A DNA stretch of 21,987 nucleotides from Erysipelotrichaceae bacterium (GTDB lineage Bacteria > Bacillota_I > Bacilli_A > Erysipelotrichales > Erysipelotrichaceae), in the NCBI GenBank assembly GCA_900759455.1, contig CAAEVI010000108.1, forward strand, positions 1-21,987, read 5' to 3'. Below the pieces are notes generated by a model, which searched no databases, was not told the DNA's origin, and saw nothing but the letters and a program-made list of their open reading frames with translations. A program made the translations under genes and the position numbers. Below are positions 1 through 7,441 of the stretch, one piece after another (within the stretch, counting starts at the first letter, position 1; each line of letters opens with the position of its first letter).

Positions 1-119
1 AGGATAGAATTTTTCGATAATTCCGGAATTTCTTTTTGAATCTCGCTTGCCGCGATCGGCTCTTCATGTTTCCATAAAATTTCCATGATGTCTAAATCTC
101 TTTTTGTCAATTTTTTCAT
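1..119 (-). CDS. BlaI/MecI/CopY-family repressor, N-terminal part (runs off left edge)
   Basis: The 39 visible codons start at the ATG read down from 119. A strong AGGAGG (minus strand, bases 127-132) lies 7 bases upstream. The peptide opens MKKLTKRDLDIMEILWKHEE and continues into an IAASEIQKEIPELSKNSI-like stretch. This is the first part of the winged-helix domain of the penicillinase-repressor family, where a 'W' in helix 1 and the AxEI turn are typical. Family members are about 120-130 residues, dimerise, and repress beta-lactamase, copper-export or efflux genes until a membrane sensor protease (BlaR1/MecR1) cleaves them. The partner would lie to the left, outside the window. I saw no clean TACA-NN-TGTA operator in the upstream region, so autoregulation is not supported here. 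Only the N-terminus is visible, so the exact subfamily is open. Confidence 0.85.
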   Translation of the reverse strand, partial: MKKLTKRDLDIMEILWKHEEPIAASEIQKEIPELSKNSI

Positions 120-149
120 TAAGTTTCCTCCTGATTTTTTTCTAATAAA

Positions 150-178
150 ATATTAATATCTGATACAAATAATTTCAA
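150..178 (-). promoter_or_regulatory. Sigma-A type promoter of the BlaI-family gene
   Basis: On the minus strand, TTGAAA (173-178) and TAATAT (150-155) are separated by exactly 17 bases. The predicted start of transcription is about 25 bases upstream of the start codon at 119. Bases 179-242 hold nothing else I can name. Confidence 0.6.
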
Positions 179-242
179 CACTCCTGATGAATAAAAAAAC
201 GAACTGTTCATGATCATTTCATCTTTTATTTTACCAAACCTA

Positions 243-298
243 AAAAAGTTATAACGAATGGATGCTGCAGACAGCTTCTCCAAACGTTATAACTTTTT
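243..298. terminator. Inverted repeat / likely intrinsic terminator of the alkD-like gene, possibly bidirectional
   Basis: Bases 243-256 (AAAAAGTTATAACG) are the exact reverse complement of 285-298, separated by 28 bases. The intervening bases contain a small GCTG/CAGC hairpin. On the minus strand the stem ends in a run of T, and the right arm overlaps the TAA stop of the repair gene. The stem is AT-rich, so terminator strength is uncertain. Confidence 0.65.
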
Positions 299-959
299 AA
301 CTTAAGTATTTCGAACCTTCCTTGATGCTTAATGAAGACATTTGTTCTTTATGACGGTCGATAAATCCCATGACCCATACAGGATCTGTTTTGGAATAAT
401 CCCGTAGTGCCCAGCCGGTTGCCTTATTGATAAAGAATTCAGTACTGCCCAGATTATTGACCAGTATCTTTTCAAGAAGCGCTGTATTGGTTTTTTCCTT
501 GCGCAGCAGCTGATGATCGATGGCCAGTCGGCGCAGCCAGAAATCTTCATCTACAGACCACTCCAGCATCAGATCATCTACACGGTGATCCCGCAGACCA
601 ATGCTGCCAATGATTCGGTCAAAGCAATCAATCGTATCCCACCATTGACGGCTTTTAACATATTCCTTTATATGTTGAATATCTTCGTAAATCAAATACT
701 GCTTCATTGCACTGAGATAGTCACAGACAAAATATTGAAATTCTCTATGCATATCCGCATAGCATCGATCCAAAAGTTCCCAGTCGATCGTCCTGCGCTT
801 TTTTTCTTCTTTAAGGAAATCTTTATATAATGTCTTTCGTTTCGGTGAAGACAGACCGTAAAAACAAAACTGATCACGCATATAATGTGCCATTGATTCC
901 GCACGGTCTTCATCCGCATTTTTCTCGAATAAGGTCTTGATCTTTATATATTTGTCCAT
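297..959 (-). CDS. AlkD-like DNA alkylation repair protein (HEAT-repeat glycosylase family)
   Basis: A 220-residue protein that is helical throughout. It matches the DNA alkylation repair family (AlkC/AlkD fold), which uses stacked HEAT-like repeats to remove alkylated purines such as 3- and 7-methyl adducts. Visible hallmarks are the WWDTIDCFDRIIG block near residues 106-118, WLRRLAIDHQL near 142-152, and the C-terminal FFINKATGWALRDYSKTDP near 176-194. The last is close to the family consensus around the catalytic/DNA-contact region. Length agrees with AlkD (about 220-240). The ATG at 959 has an AGGGGGAAAT site just upstream and lies 23 bases after the stop of the hydrolase gene. It is therefore probably the last gene of a three-gene operon with the XRE regulator and hydrolase. 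It ends inside the terminator at 243-298. Substrate specificity is not readable from the sequence. Confidence 0.88.
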   Translation of the reverse strand: MDKYIKIKTLFEKNADEDRAESMAHYMRDQFCFYGLSSPKRKTLYKDFLKEEKKRRTIDWELLDRCYADMHREFQYFVCDYLSAMKQYLIYEDIQHIKEYVKSRQWWDTIDCFDRIIGSIGLRDHRVDDLMLEWSVDEDFWLRRLAIDHQLLRKEKTNTALLEKILVNNLGSTEFFINKATGWALRDYSKTDPVWVMGFIDRHKEQMSSLSIKEGSKYLS

Positions 960-982
960 CCTTGATTTCCCCCTGTCTGTTT

Positions 983-1609
983 CTATCTTATTGTATCATA
1001 GAATGCGTTCACGATTTCAGCCAAACGTTTTGGCTGTTCCTCATTGACCACATGCGAACAGTCTTTCACAATTTTAATTTCTGCATGCTTAATATGACGG
1101 ACAAAGCAGAAAGCAGAGAGCAAATTGGCCTTGTCTTTCGCTCCGCACACGATCAATACCGGACATTTGATTTTAAAGAGTGCATGACGGTAGTCGATCC
1201 TTTTCATCGTTTTCGCCAGCGCAAAAGTATTCTTCTTATCGAATGCCATTGTCTGAAAAGCAGTGGAAGGAAGGCAGTGAAACAGCAGCTTTTGAACAGC
1301 AAAGAGCAGCTTTGGAATTTTATGCGGTGTTGCGATCAGGATCAGTGATCTTACCTTATCAGGATGGTCCAGCGTAAACTGCAGCGCCAGCATGCCTCCT
1401 AACGACAGACCGCACAAATCGAGACGATCACTCGCTGCCGCTTCACAATAAGCTGCGAAAGATGATGTCAAAGCCGCATAGGAAGCTGTTTGCCCCTGCA
1501 GTAGCTGTGATAATTCCGGCTTCAGGATATCCTTATCCTCCATGAAAGCGATTGTCTGTTCCCAGCTGTCCACTTTCTGCCCGCTGCCGTGAATAAAGAT
1601 TTTTTTCAT
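983..1609 (-). CDS. Alpha/beta hydrolase
   Basis: A 208-residue cytosolic hydrolase. The N-terminal strand leads into an HGSG oxyanion-hole motif (7-10). GLSLGG (67-72) is the nucleophile elbow with Ser69. GAKD (156-159) supplies a likely catalytic Asp159, and CSH (184-186) gives His186. The order and spacing fit the classic alpha/beta hydrolase triad, although the protein is short (typical 220-280), with a reduced cap region around 95-140. The substrate cannot be inferred; esterase or lactonase activity are options. Its ATG overlaps the TGA of the upstream XRE regulator by four bases (1606-1609, ATGA), indicating translational coupling. The repair gene follows after 23 bases. The pairing with a membrane-anchored regulator suggests a stress or envelope response, but that is an inference from neighbours only. 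Confidence 0.88.
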   Translation of the reverse strand: MKKIFIHGSGQKVDSWEQTIAFMEDKDILKPELSQLLQGQTASYAALTSSFAAYCEAAASDRLDLCGLSLGGMLALQFTLDHPDKVRSLILIATPHKIPKLLFAVQKLLFHCLPSTAFQTMAFDKKNTFALAKTMKRIDYRHALFKIKCPVLIVCGAKDKANLLSAFCFVRHIKHAEIKIVKDCSHVVNEEQPKRLAEIVNAFYDTIR

Positions 1610-2595
1610 GAATCTTTCTTCTTATCAAACAGGTGAATGATCACAATCAACGCCGGGAACAATACGGCGGAAATGACCCAGATGATCCAGCCTTCCCGCC
1701 AGTTGCGTGAAGGAAGAGAAACAGCAAGATAGACAGCGGTGACGATCATCCAGTAAACAATCGTAACAGCTTTGACGATCGGACTTTTTTCTTTTTTGGC
1801 TTTTGTATAATCACCTTCCTGCAAAAGCTTTTCAAAGCTTTCATGAATGATGCCGACCCTGACAAACAATACAACCGCAATCCCGATAATGACAAGAGCT
1901 AGACAAAGCAGAAAAACCAATATTATTTCGTTGCTTTCACAAAACATCGCTCCCGTGAAAAACGGCACCAGAGCCAGAATGCATAAACTGACACCGACGA
2001 TATTATATTTCGTATAGACGGCCTGAAATTTTTCTTTCCGTTCTTTGACCATGCCTGTGACGCCGTATTCTGTTTCAAACACTTCTTCTTCCAGATATTC
2101 ATATTTGGCTGTTTTGCTGCCACTGAAGATAAAGATGGCAACCGCGATCGTCACTAACACAAGAAGTACGATCAACCCTATCATCCCGGCCGTATTTTCA
2201 CTGATACCATAAGCTCCAGATTCAGAAAACACACCCAAAAGCAACAGACATAACGGCGAAATAATGCAAAGGAAAACACCGTAGGCGATCATCTTTGATG
2301 TCTGCTCCTTGATCTCCATAAAACGGTTTGCCTCCTGCATGGAAACATATCTGACTTCACTTTCTTTACTGCTTTCTTTCGGCATTTCCTCATCCGTCAT
2401 TTCATCCTTCAACAGATAATCTGTCGTTACTCCGAAAAGTTTCGAAAGACGGACTATTTTCTCAAGATCCGGGATCGACTGCGCACTTTCCCACTTGGAC
2501 ACAGACTGTCTGGATACATCCAGGCGGGATGCCAGTTCCTCCTGTGACCAGCCGGCCTTTTTTCTTAATCTTATTAACTTATCCGCAAAAATCAT
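1606..2595 (-). CDS. XRE-family transcriptional regulator fused to a six-helix membrane domain
   Basis: A 329-residue protein. Residues 4-62 form an XRE/Cro-C1 helix-turn-helix (WSQEELASRLDVSRQSVSKW is very typical; SIPDLEKIVRLSKLFGVTTDYLL completes it). A charged linker (64-100) leads to six predicted membrane segments at about 102-122, 136-158, 198-218, 223-247, 275-293 and 302-322. Cytoplasmic loops are charged, and the tail ends KKKDS. Such HTH-membrane fusions are common in Firmicutes and are thought to sense envelope or membrane signals, but ligands are mostly unknown. The ATG at 2595 has GGGAGGAAT upstream. It heads an operon with the hydrolase (4-base overlap) and the AlkD-like gene. 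Overlapping palindromes at its promoter suggest autoregulation. Identity as an HTH-membrane fusion is firm; the signal is unknown. Confidence 0.92.
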   Translation of the reverse strand: MIFADKLIRLRKKAGWSQEELASRLDVSRQSVSKWESAQSIPDLEKIVRLSKLFGVTTDYLLKDEMTDEEMPKESSKESEVRYVSMQEANRFMEIKEQTSKMIAYGVFLCIISPLCLLLLGVFSESGAYGISENTAGMIGLIVLLVLVTIAVAIFIFSGSKTAKYEYLEEEVFETEYGVTGMVKERKEKFQAVYTKYNIVGVSLCILALVPFFTGAMFCESNEIILVFLLCLALVIIGIAVVLFVRVGIIHESFEKLLQEGDYTKAKKEKSPIVKAVTIVYWMIVTAVYLAVSLPSRNWREGWIIWVISAVLFPALIVIIHLFDKKKDS

Positions 2596-2653
2596 ATTTT
2601 ATTCCTCCCATCATCTGAAGACAGCCTGATCATATCATCTAAATCAGTTGCGT

Positions 2654-2692
2654 GCTATAAAGTCTGTTTTTCAATCTGTCAACTGACAGTTG
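2654..2692 (-). promoter_or_regulatory. Promoter with overlapping palindromes, candidate XRE autoregulatory operator
   Basis: On the minus strand, a perfect TTGACA -35 (2677-2682) is followed 16-17 bases later by a TATA-containing -10 (TTATAG at 2655-2660 or TATAGC at 2654-2659). The -35 lies inside CTGTCA-AC-TGACAG (2676-2689), which overlaps a second palindrome, CAACTG-A-CAGTTG (2680-2692). A repressor bound there would block the promoter. The rest of 2596-2720 shows no convincing terminator for the upstream GNAT gene, so some read-through into this operon is possible. Confidence 0.6.
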
Positions 2693-2720
2693 CAGTCATC
2701 TCTAACTTTAATTTTAGATT

Positions 2721-3245
2721 TCATCGGATTCGAAACACTTCCTTGCGCAGCTGCGCGATAATCGCTTCCAGTTCATCTTCCGTTACTGTACGCTCCGCCG
2801 TCATGGGATACAGCGGAACCGGCTGCTGATTTTCTGCCAGGGCCGGCTGCAGATACAGGTGGTCGTTAAAACAAAAACCGTTGCGCTCATAAAAACCGAT
2901 GCGGCGGCGGGCCATCTCATTGTCCGGTTTTTCGACGTCCAGACAAACCATGACACGGCTTTGTTCCTTTATGCTTTTCAGGATCTTTGCCCCCAGACCG
3001 TTGTTTCTTTCTGCGGGATTTACAGCCAGATGCTCGATATAGACCAGCCAGTCAAAATCCCAAACTGCCGCAAATCCCTTGATATCCTCACTGTCCTCTT
3101 CTTTCGCCACATAAATCTGAAAGGCAGGAAGCGACAGCAGTTCTTTCTGTTTTTCATATGGCCGATATTCATCAACGGGAAAACTTTTTTCCATCAGATC
3201 ATAAACGGCATCAAATTCTTCCGGCTTCATCTTCTTCAACAACAT
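2721..3245 (-). CDS. GNAT-family N-acetyltransferase
   Basis: A 174-residue acetyl-CoA-dependent acyltransferase, starting at the ATG at 3245. I chose this start over an upstream in-frame ATG (3290) because AAAGGAG sits about 9 bases ahead of it and the earlier start would lie inside the LysR gene. The acetyl-CoA pyrophosphate loop is RNNGLG (about residues 80-85), preceded by the beta-4 strand HLAVNP. GFYERNGF (about 117-124) gives the usual C-terminal Tyr and beta-bulge region. The remaining tail (about 125-174) is longer than a minimal GNAT and ends in a charged helix. The ribosome site overlaps the TGA of the LysR gene, so the two are translationally linked. The acceptor substrate is unknown; small-molecule detoxification and protein acetylation are both possible. 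Confidence 0.88.
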   Translation of the reverse strand: MLLKKMKPEEFDAVYDLMEKSFPVDEYRPYEKQKELLSLPAFQIYVAKEEDSEDIKGFAAVWDFDWLVYIEHLAVNPAERNNGLGAKILKSIKEQSRVMVCLDVEKPDNEMARRRIGFYERNGFCFNDHLYLQPALAENQQPVPLYPMTAERTVTEDELEAIIAQLRKEVFRIR

Positions 3246-3261
3246 ATTTATATTCTCCTTT

Positions 3262-4140
3262 TCATTTGTCAAATCGTAAATTATGCTCACAGTATGCTTT
3301 AAATTCCTTTACCGCAGGATTTTTTTCTGCCTCTTTCTTCCATGTTCCGTAAATATTCCAGTAATACGGTGTTTTAAACGATACGCTCTTCAATTTCTCA
3401 TGCTGGATCTCGGGAAATGCGGGACATACGGCAAGCCCCGCCCGTTGTTCGCAAAGCCGATATAAGGCTTCTCCGTCCATTGTCTTGGCCCTGATTCGCG
3501 GATGAACATCATGCATCTGACAGATGCGCATAAAGTCATAATAAATGCGGTATTGTTCATTCATCATGACCAGATCTTCGCCTTCCAGCATGCTCAGTTC
3601 GATCTCATCCAGATTTTGAAAAGGATGTCCTTCATAAACCAGCACGACAATAGGACAGCGGACCGCAGTCAACTGCACGATATCATTTTGTTCTATCCGG
3701 GATGTGATGAATCCGTAATCCAGTGTCCCTTCACAAATACCTTTGACGACCTTTTCATTCTCATTCTCGCCCCAGGTAATATCGAACGCCGGATGCAGAT
3801 CAATGAAAGAGAAAATATGCCTCATCGACACAGCTTTCAGCGTTCCGGCAGAAAATCCGATCTGCAGTTCATTTTTGGAACGATTCATCCATTCGATCTC
3901 TTTTTTCATATTTTGAATCTCACGAATGAGCTGACAGCTTTTTTCATAGAAATATTTTCCGGTCTCCGTAGGGATCACGCCGCTCTTGGTCCGAATAAAG
4001 AGCTCTGCATTCAGTTCGGATTCCAACATTTTAATATTTTTCCCCAACCCCTGCGGAGAGATATAGAGCTTTCTGGCGGCCGTATGAATGTTGCGTTCTT
4101 CATAGACTGCCTGGAAATAATAAAATGCCTTTGTGTCCAT
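3262..4140 (-). CDS. LysR-family transcriptional regulator
   Basis: A 292-residue regulator. Residues 1-60 form the winged helix-turn-helix (MDTKAFYYFQAVYEERNIHT, then AARKLYISPQGLGKNIKMLE). About 90-290 is the periplasmic-binding-protein-like effector domain, starting ELQIGFSAGT. I placed the start at 4140, where ATAGGAGTGACATTG precedes the ATG. An in-frame ATG at 4215 would lie upstream of the predicted promoter. Length is standard for LysR proteins. The gene lies just downstream of, and in the same direction as, the enoate-reductase-like locus, separated from it by a terminator. It is followed by a coupled GNAT gene. LysR regulators usually act on adjacent genes, so control of the flavoenzyme locus is plausible but is inference from position. 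Confidence 0.92.
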   Translation of the reverse strand: MDTKAFYYFQAVYEERNIHTAARKLYISPQGLGKNIKMLESELNAELFIRTKSGVIPTETGKYFYEKSCQLIREIQNMKKEIEWMNRSKNELQIGFSAGTLKAVSMRHIFSFIDLHPAFDITWGENENEKVVKGICEGTLDYGFITSRIEQNDIVQLTAVRCPIVVLVYEGHPFQNLDEIELSMLEGEDLVMMNEQYRIYYDFMRICQMHDVHPRIRAKTMDGEALYRLCEQRAGLAVCPAFPEIQHEKLKSVSFKTPYYWNIYGTWKKEAEKNPAVKEFKAYCEHNLRFDK

Positions 4141-4155
4141 CAATGTCACTCCTAT

Positions 4156-4184
4156 AAAAAAAGCAGTGTATATGCATACACTGC
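4156..4184 (-). terminator. Intrinsic terminator after the reductase locus, lying in the LysR start region
   Basis: GCAGTGTAT (4163-4171) pairs exactly with ATACACTGC (4176-4184) around a 4-base loop. On the minus strand the stem is followed by seven T (complement of the A-run 4156-4162). It lies 44 bases beyond the reductase stop codon and between the predicted LysR promoter and its start codon. The near-perfect palindrome could also serve as an operator. Confidence 0.75.
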
Positions 4185-4186
4185 CT

Positions 4187-4215
4187 AGTCTATCACAGAT
4201 CGATGATTGCTTCAA
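4187..4215 (-). promoter_or_regulatory. Predicted LysR promoter
   Basis: On the minus strand, TTGAAG (4210-4215) and TAGACT (4187-4192) are separated by 17 bases. Transcription would start near 4180, inside the terminator palindrome. The elements are imperfect, so confidence is moderate. Confidence 0.45.
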
Positions 4216-4227
4216 ACCGGCAACCTG

Positions 4228-6223
4228 TCATTGAATATGATTGGCAACCTCAAAAGCATCCCAGATGGCATACATGATATTGGAAACTTTCTTGGCATCC
4301 CCTAAAAGATAGAGCTGGGGAATATCAAATTCGAGCTCATGATACAGTTGGTCTTCTTCCTTATAGCCGACGGAAAGAATGACACTGTCACATGTGATTT
4401 CTTTCTTGGTTCCCCCTTGATCCAGTTTTAAGATGCCGTTTTCATATGCTTCCGCCTTTGCGCCTGTTACCACTTCAATGTGATTAAACGGAATCAATGC
4501 CTCCAGCATTTCATGATTTGCTTCACACAACGGACCGTTAACTGCCATCAGCTTATCCAAAGCTTCCACAATGGTTACTTTTTTGCCATGCTGTGCAAGC
4601 CAAAGGGCAGTTTCACAGCCGACCAGTCCTCCGCCGATCACAACGGTCGTTTCCCCGCAGTCTTTTTCTTTCAACAATACCTGCGCTGCGGTATATACAT
4701 GTGCATCATCTCCCAGCGAGAACACTTTCGGCGTTGATCCGGTCGCGATAATGACTGTATCACAGCCGGATGCTTTGATCATTTCGCTTGTTGCTTTCTC
4801 ATTGAGATGCACATCCACTTCCAGACGTTTCAGTTCGTTTGTATACCATTTGGCCAAAGCCAGATCATCTTCTTTAAATTCGGGTGCACCGCCGGCAATC
4901 AGATTGCCGCCCAGATGATCGCTCATTTCATATAAGACCGGTTCATGTCCGCGGATAGCCAGTACACGGGCAGCCTCACAGCCGGCTACACCGCCGCCGA
5001 CGATCATGACTTTCTTCTTTTTCAGGATCGGTTCATAGGCAGTTACCCGTTCTCTGGCCGCCTGCGGATTGACCGCACAGTTGATCAGAGAATAAGCCGC
5101 TACTCGGCCCATGCAGCCTTCCTGACAGGAAATGCATGGACGAATCTGCGCCAGATTGCCGCTGCGCAGTTTATTGCAGTAATCCGGATCTGCCAAAAGC
5201 GGACGACCGAGATCGATGACGTCACATTCTCCGTTTTCGATTGCCTCCAGTGCCATATCCGGATCATCCATGCGTCCGGCACAGAACACAGGGATGCTGA
5301 CGACTTCTTTGACCATCTTGCAGTATTCACGATACAGGCCTTTTTTCTGATACATCGGCGGATGGTTCCACCACCATGCATCATACGTTCCGACATCGGT
5401 ATCCAAAGCATCATAGCCATAAGACTCCAGTAATTTAGCCGCTTCCAGGCCTTCTTCTACATCGCGTCCTTTTTCCGTAAACGCTTCTCCCGGCAATGCG
5501 CCGACTCTCCAGTCTTTGATCATGCTTTTTACGCTGAAACGCAGCGTAACCGGAAAATCTTCTCCGCAGCGCTTTTTGATTTCTTCCACGACTTCTTTGG
5601 CAAAACGAAGACGGTTTTCCAAAGATCCTCCGTATTCATCTTCCCGATGATTGAACATAGAGATTGCAAACTGATCCAGCAGATATCCCTCATGCACCGC
5701 ATGAATCTGCACACCGTCAAAACCGGCACGCTTTGCGTGATAAGCCGCATCTCCAAACTGTTTAACGATCAAATGAATCTCCTCTACCGTAATGGCACGG
5801 CATGTCTTGTCAAGCCAGCGATGCGGAATGGCAGACGGTGCGATTGGCGGTATATCGCCGACATTCGTCGGGATGGTCACACGTCCGAAACCGGCGGACA
5901 GCTGCAGAAAGATCTTGCTTCCGTAAGCATGGACACGCTCTGTCATCTCACGGCTCGTCTTAACGAACTGAACCGGTTTGTACAGTGGATTGGGAACTGT
6001 GGAAGGATCCTGCTTTTCCACAAACTGATCAAAAAAAAGTAACGCCGGTAATGATCAGTCCGGTTCCTCCTTTCGCACGCTCCGTATAATAGTCGATACC
6101 TCTTTGATTCCAGCCTCCGTTTGCATCAGCCAGCCCGAGGGGACCCATGGGAGCCATCGCAAAACGGTTCTTTAAAGTTACGCTTCCCACTTTTACCGGG
6201 GAAAATAATTTCTGATATTTCAT
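4228..6223 (-). pseudogene. 2-enoate reductase / BaiCD-BaiH-FldZ-like flavin oxidoreductase, interrupted by a frameshift
   Basis: The gene starts at ATG 6223 (AAAGGAGG upstream) with the old-yellow-enzyme opening MKYQKLFSPVKVGSVTLKNR. After 64 codons it hits TGA, immediately after a T8 tract (A-run 6031-6038). Removing one T restores frame through DQF and VEKQDPSTVP to a product of about 664 residues, the normal length for this family. In the restored numbering, the TIM barrel with FMN site spans 1-370 (HAVHEGYLLDQF near 174-185). Cys363, 366, 370 and 382 form the CxxCxxxC-x11-C 4Fe-4S site. VMIVGGGVAG (405-414) and VVIGGGLVG (about 527-535) are FAD and NAD(P)H Rossmann loops. Family members reduce C=C bonds of enoates, aryl-acrylates or bile-acid intermediates. 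The downstream frame has only a GTG at 6021 with no ribosome site. All else looks intact, so recent mutation, recoding, slippage or sequencing error are all possible. Confidence 0.85.
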
Positions 6224-6248
6224 AAGGGCCTCCTTTTTTTACGAAAAA

Positions 6249-6257
6249 ATTATAGCA
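6249..6257 (-). promoter_or_regulatory. Extended -10 promoter of the reductase gene
   Basis: On the minus strand, TGCTATAAT (a TG-N-TATAAT extended -10) lies about 26 bases upstream of the start codon. No good -35 is visible at 16-18 bases, which is typical of extended -10 promoters. No leader RNA element fits in the short 5' region. Confidence 0.55.
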
Positions 6258-6340
6258 TCGCCCTTTTTCCTTGCTTGCCAATCAATTGTTTCCCTGTGGA
6301 ATCCTTTTCTTTCCGCACCAGGCAAGACAAGTCATTTTCA

Positions 6341-6368
6341 TTGCTTTTTTCTCAAATTCGGTTATGAT
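6341..6368 (+). promoter_or_regulatory. Promoter of the metallo-hydrolase operon
   Basis: TTGCTT (6341-6346) and TATGAT (6363-6368) are separated by 16 bases. The start codon at 6391 follows after AGAGGTGG. It diverges from the reductase promoter; bases 6258-6340 hold no other feature I can support. Confidence 0.5.
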
Positions 6369-6390
6369 TCTCATAGAAAGAGGTGGCTTA

Positions 6391-7050
6391 ATGAAAATAC
6401 ATTATCTGTATCACAGCGGTTTTTTTATCGAACAGGAACATCACTATCTGCTCTTTGACTATTATCAGGGCACACTGCCCCTTCTCGATAAAGAAAAACC
6501 ATTGTATATCTTTATTTCTCATGCCCATTACGATCACTATAACCCCGCTGTGCTTTCCCTTGCGTCCTATTATCCTAAGTGCAGGATCATTGCCGCCGAT
6601 CTTCACGAGGAAGGTTTCCTTGAGGTAAGACCTGATGAAAGGTACATTGTTGATGACATCGAGATCCAGACCCTGAACTCCACCGATGAAGGTGTTGCCT
6701 TCCTGATCAAAAGCGAAGGATCTTACCTTTATCATGCCGGTGACCTGCATCTATGGTACTGGGAAGAAGATACAAAACAGCAGCGCCGGGAAATGTATGA
6801 ACGTTATCGAAACGAAATGGAAAAGCTGAAAGGAATTCCCATTGATGCGGCATTTGTTGTCTTAGACAGCAGACAGGAAGAGAAAGACGCGTTGGCCGGC
6901 ATCGAGTTATTTAATGAGATTGCCGATGCAAAGCATGTCTTTGTCATGCATTTCAGTGATGACGAAGACAAGATGGAAGAACGACTGTTGAAGATCAAAA
7001 ACAACCGTAATATCATTAATACAAGGAGGAACACTTGCTATGAAATTTAA
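6391..7050 (+). CDS. MBL-fold metallo-hydrolase
   Basis: A 219-residue metallo-beta-lactamase-fold protein. The start at 6391 has AGAGGTGG upstream; an in-frame ATG 120 bases earlier precedes the promoter and is rejected. HAHYDH (44-49) is the zinc-binding HxHxDH motif. HAGD with Asp118 is the bridging metal ligand, and His187 in VMHFSDD is the likely last ligand. The N-terminal YHSGFFIE strand and short length resemble the UlaG-like / metal-dependent hydrolase branch, which acts on phosphate esters or lactones rather than beta-lactams. The substrate is unknown. Its last 11 bases overlap the start of the glyoxalase-fold gene. That gene's AGGAGG site is inside this coding region, so the genes are translationally coupled. 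Confidence 0.88.
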   Translation: MKIHYLYHSGFFIEQEHHYLLFDYYQGTLPLLDKEKPLYIFISHAHYDHYNPAVLSLASYYPKCRIIAADLHEEGFLEVRPDERYIVDDIEIQTLNSTDEGVAFLIKSEGSYLYHAGDLHLWYWEEDTKQQRREMYERYRNEMEKLKGIPIDAAFVVLDSRQEEKDALAGIELFNEIADAKHVFVMHFSDDEDKMEERLLKIKNNRNIINTRRNTCYEI

Positions 7051-7441
7051 GATGATTCATGAAAATTACAATGTCAGAGATCTGGATGCGTCATTAAAAT
7101 TTTATGATGAGGCCCTTGGTCTGAAAGAATGCAGAAGAATTACGAACGAAAACTTTACGATCGTCTATGTCAAAAACGAAAACAGCACTTTCGAACTGGA
7201 ACTGACATGGCTGAAAGATCATCCGCAGGCTTATGATCTGGGAGAATGCGAATTTCACCTTGCATTCGAGGCTGATGATTTTGAGGCTGCCTACAACAGA
7301 CACAAGGAAATGGGATGCATCTGTTTTGAAAATAAAGAAATGGGCATTTATTTCATCAGCGATCCTGATGGCTACTGGCTGGAAATTGTCCCGGCAAAAG
7401 ATCGCTCTTTGACAATCAGCGCCAGTGCCGATGAATCCTGA
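7040..7441 (+). CDS. Glyoxalase-fold (VOC) protein, lactoylglutathione-lyase-like
   Basis: A 133-residue vicinal-oxygen-chelate protein with two beta-alpha-beta-beta-beta modules. His7, Glu54, His73 and Glu115 fall at positions matching the four metal ligands of bacterial glyoxalase I (His5/Glu56/His74/Glu122 in the E. coli enzyme). The phrases NVRDLDASLKFYDEALGL and FISDPDGYWLEIV are typical of GloA. Its likely role is detoxification of methylglyoxal as a thiol hemiacetal, although many Firmicutes lack glutathione and the thiol partner is then uncertain. The ATG at 7040 is preceded by AAGGAGGAACACTTGCT and overlaps the metallo-hydrolase end. Hydrolase and lyase side by side would fit a glyoxalase I/II-like pair, but the MBL protein is not an obvious GloB. 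That pathway link is inference. Confidence 0.87.
   Translation: MKFKMIHENYNVRDLDASLKFYDEALGLKECRRITNENFTIVYVKNENSTFELELTWLKDHPQAYDLGECEFHLAFEADDFEAAYNRHKEMGCICFENKEMGIYFISDPDGYWLEIVPAKDRSLTISASADES

Noticed and set aside
6021..6021. GTG as an independent start for the reductase C-terminal part
   Set aside because: No ribosome site precedes it, and family phrases continue directly from the upstream frame, so it is one broken gene and not two.
6271..6390. Longer N-terminus for the metallo-hydrolase
   Set aside because: The extension would begin upstream of the predicted promoter; ATG 6391 with AGAGGTGG is the natural start.
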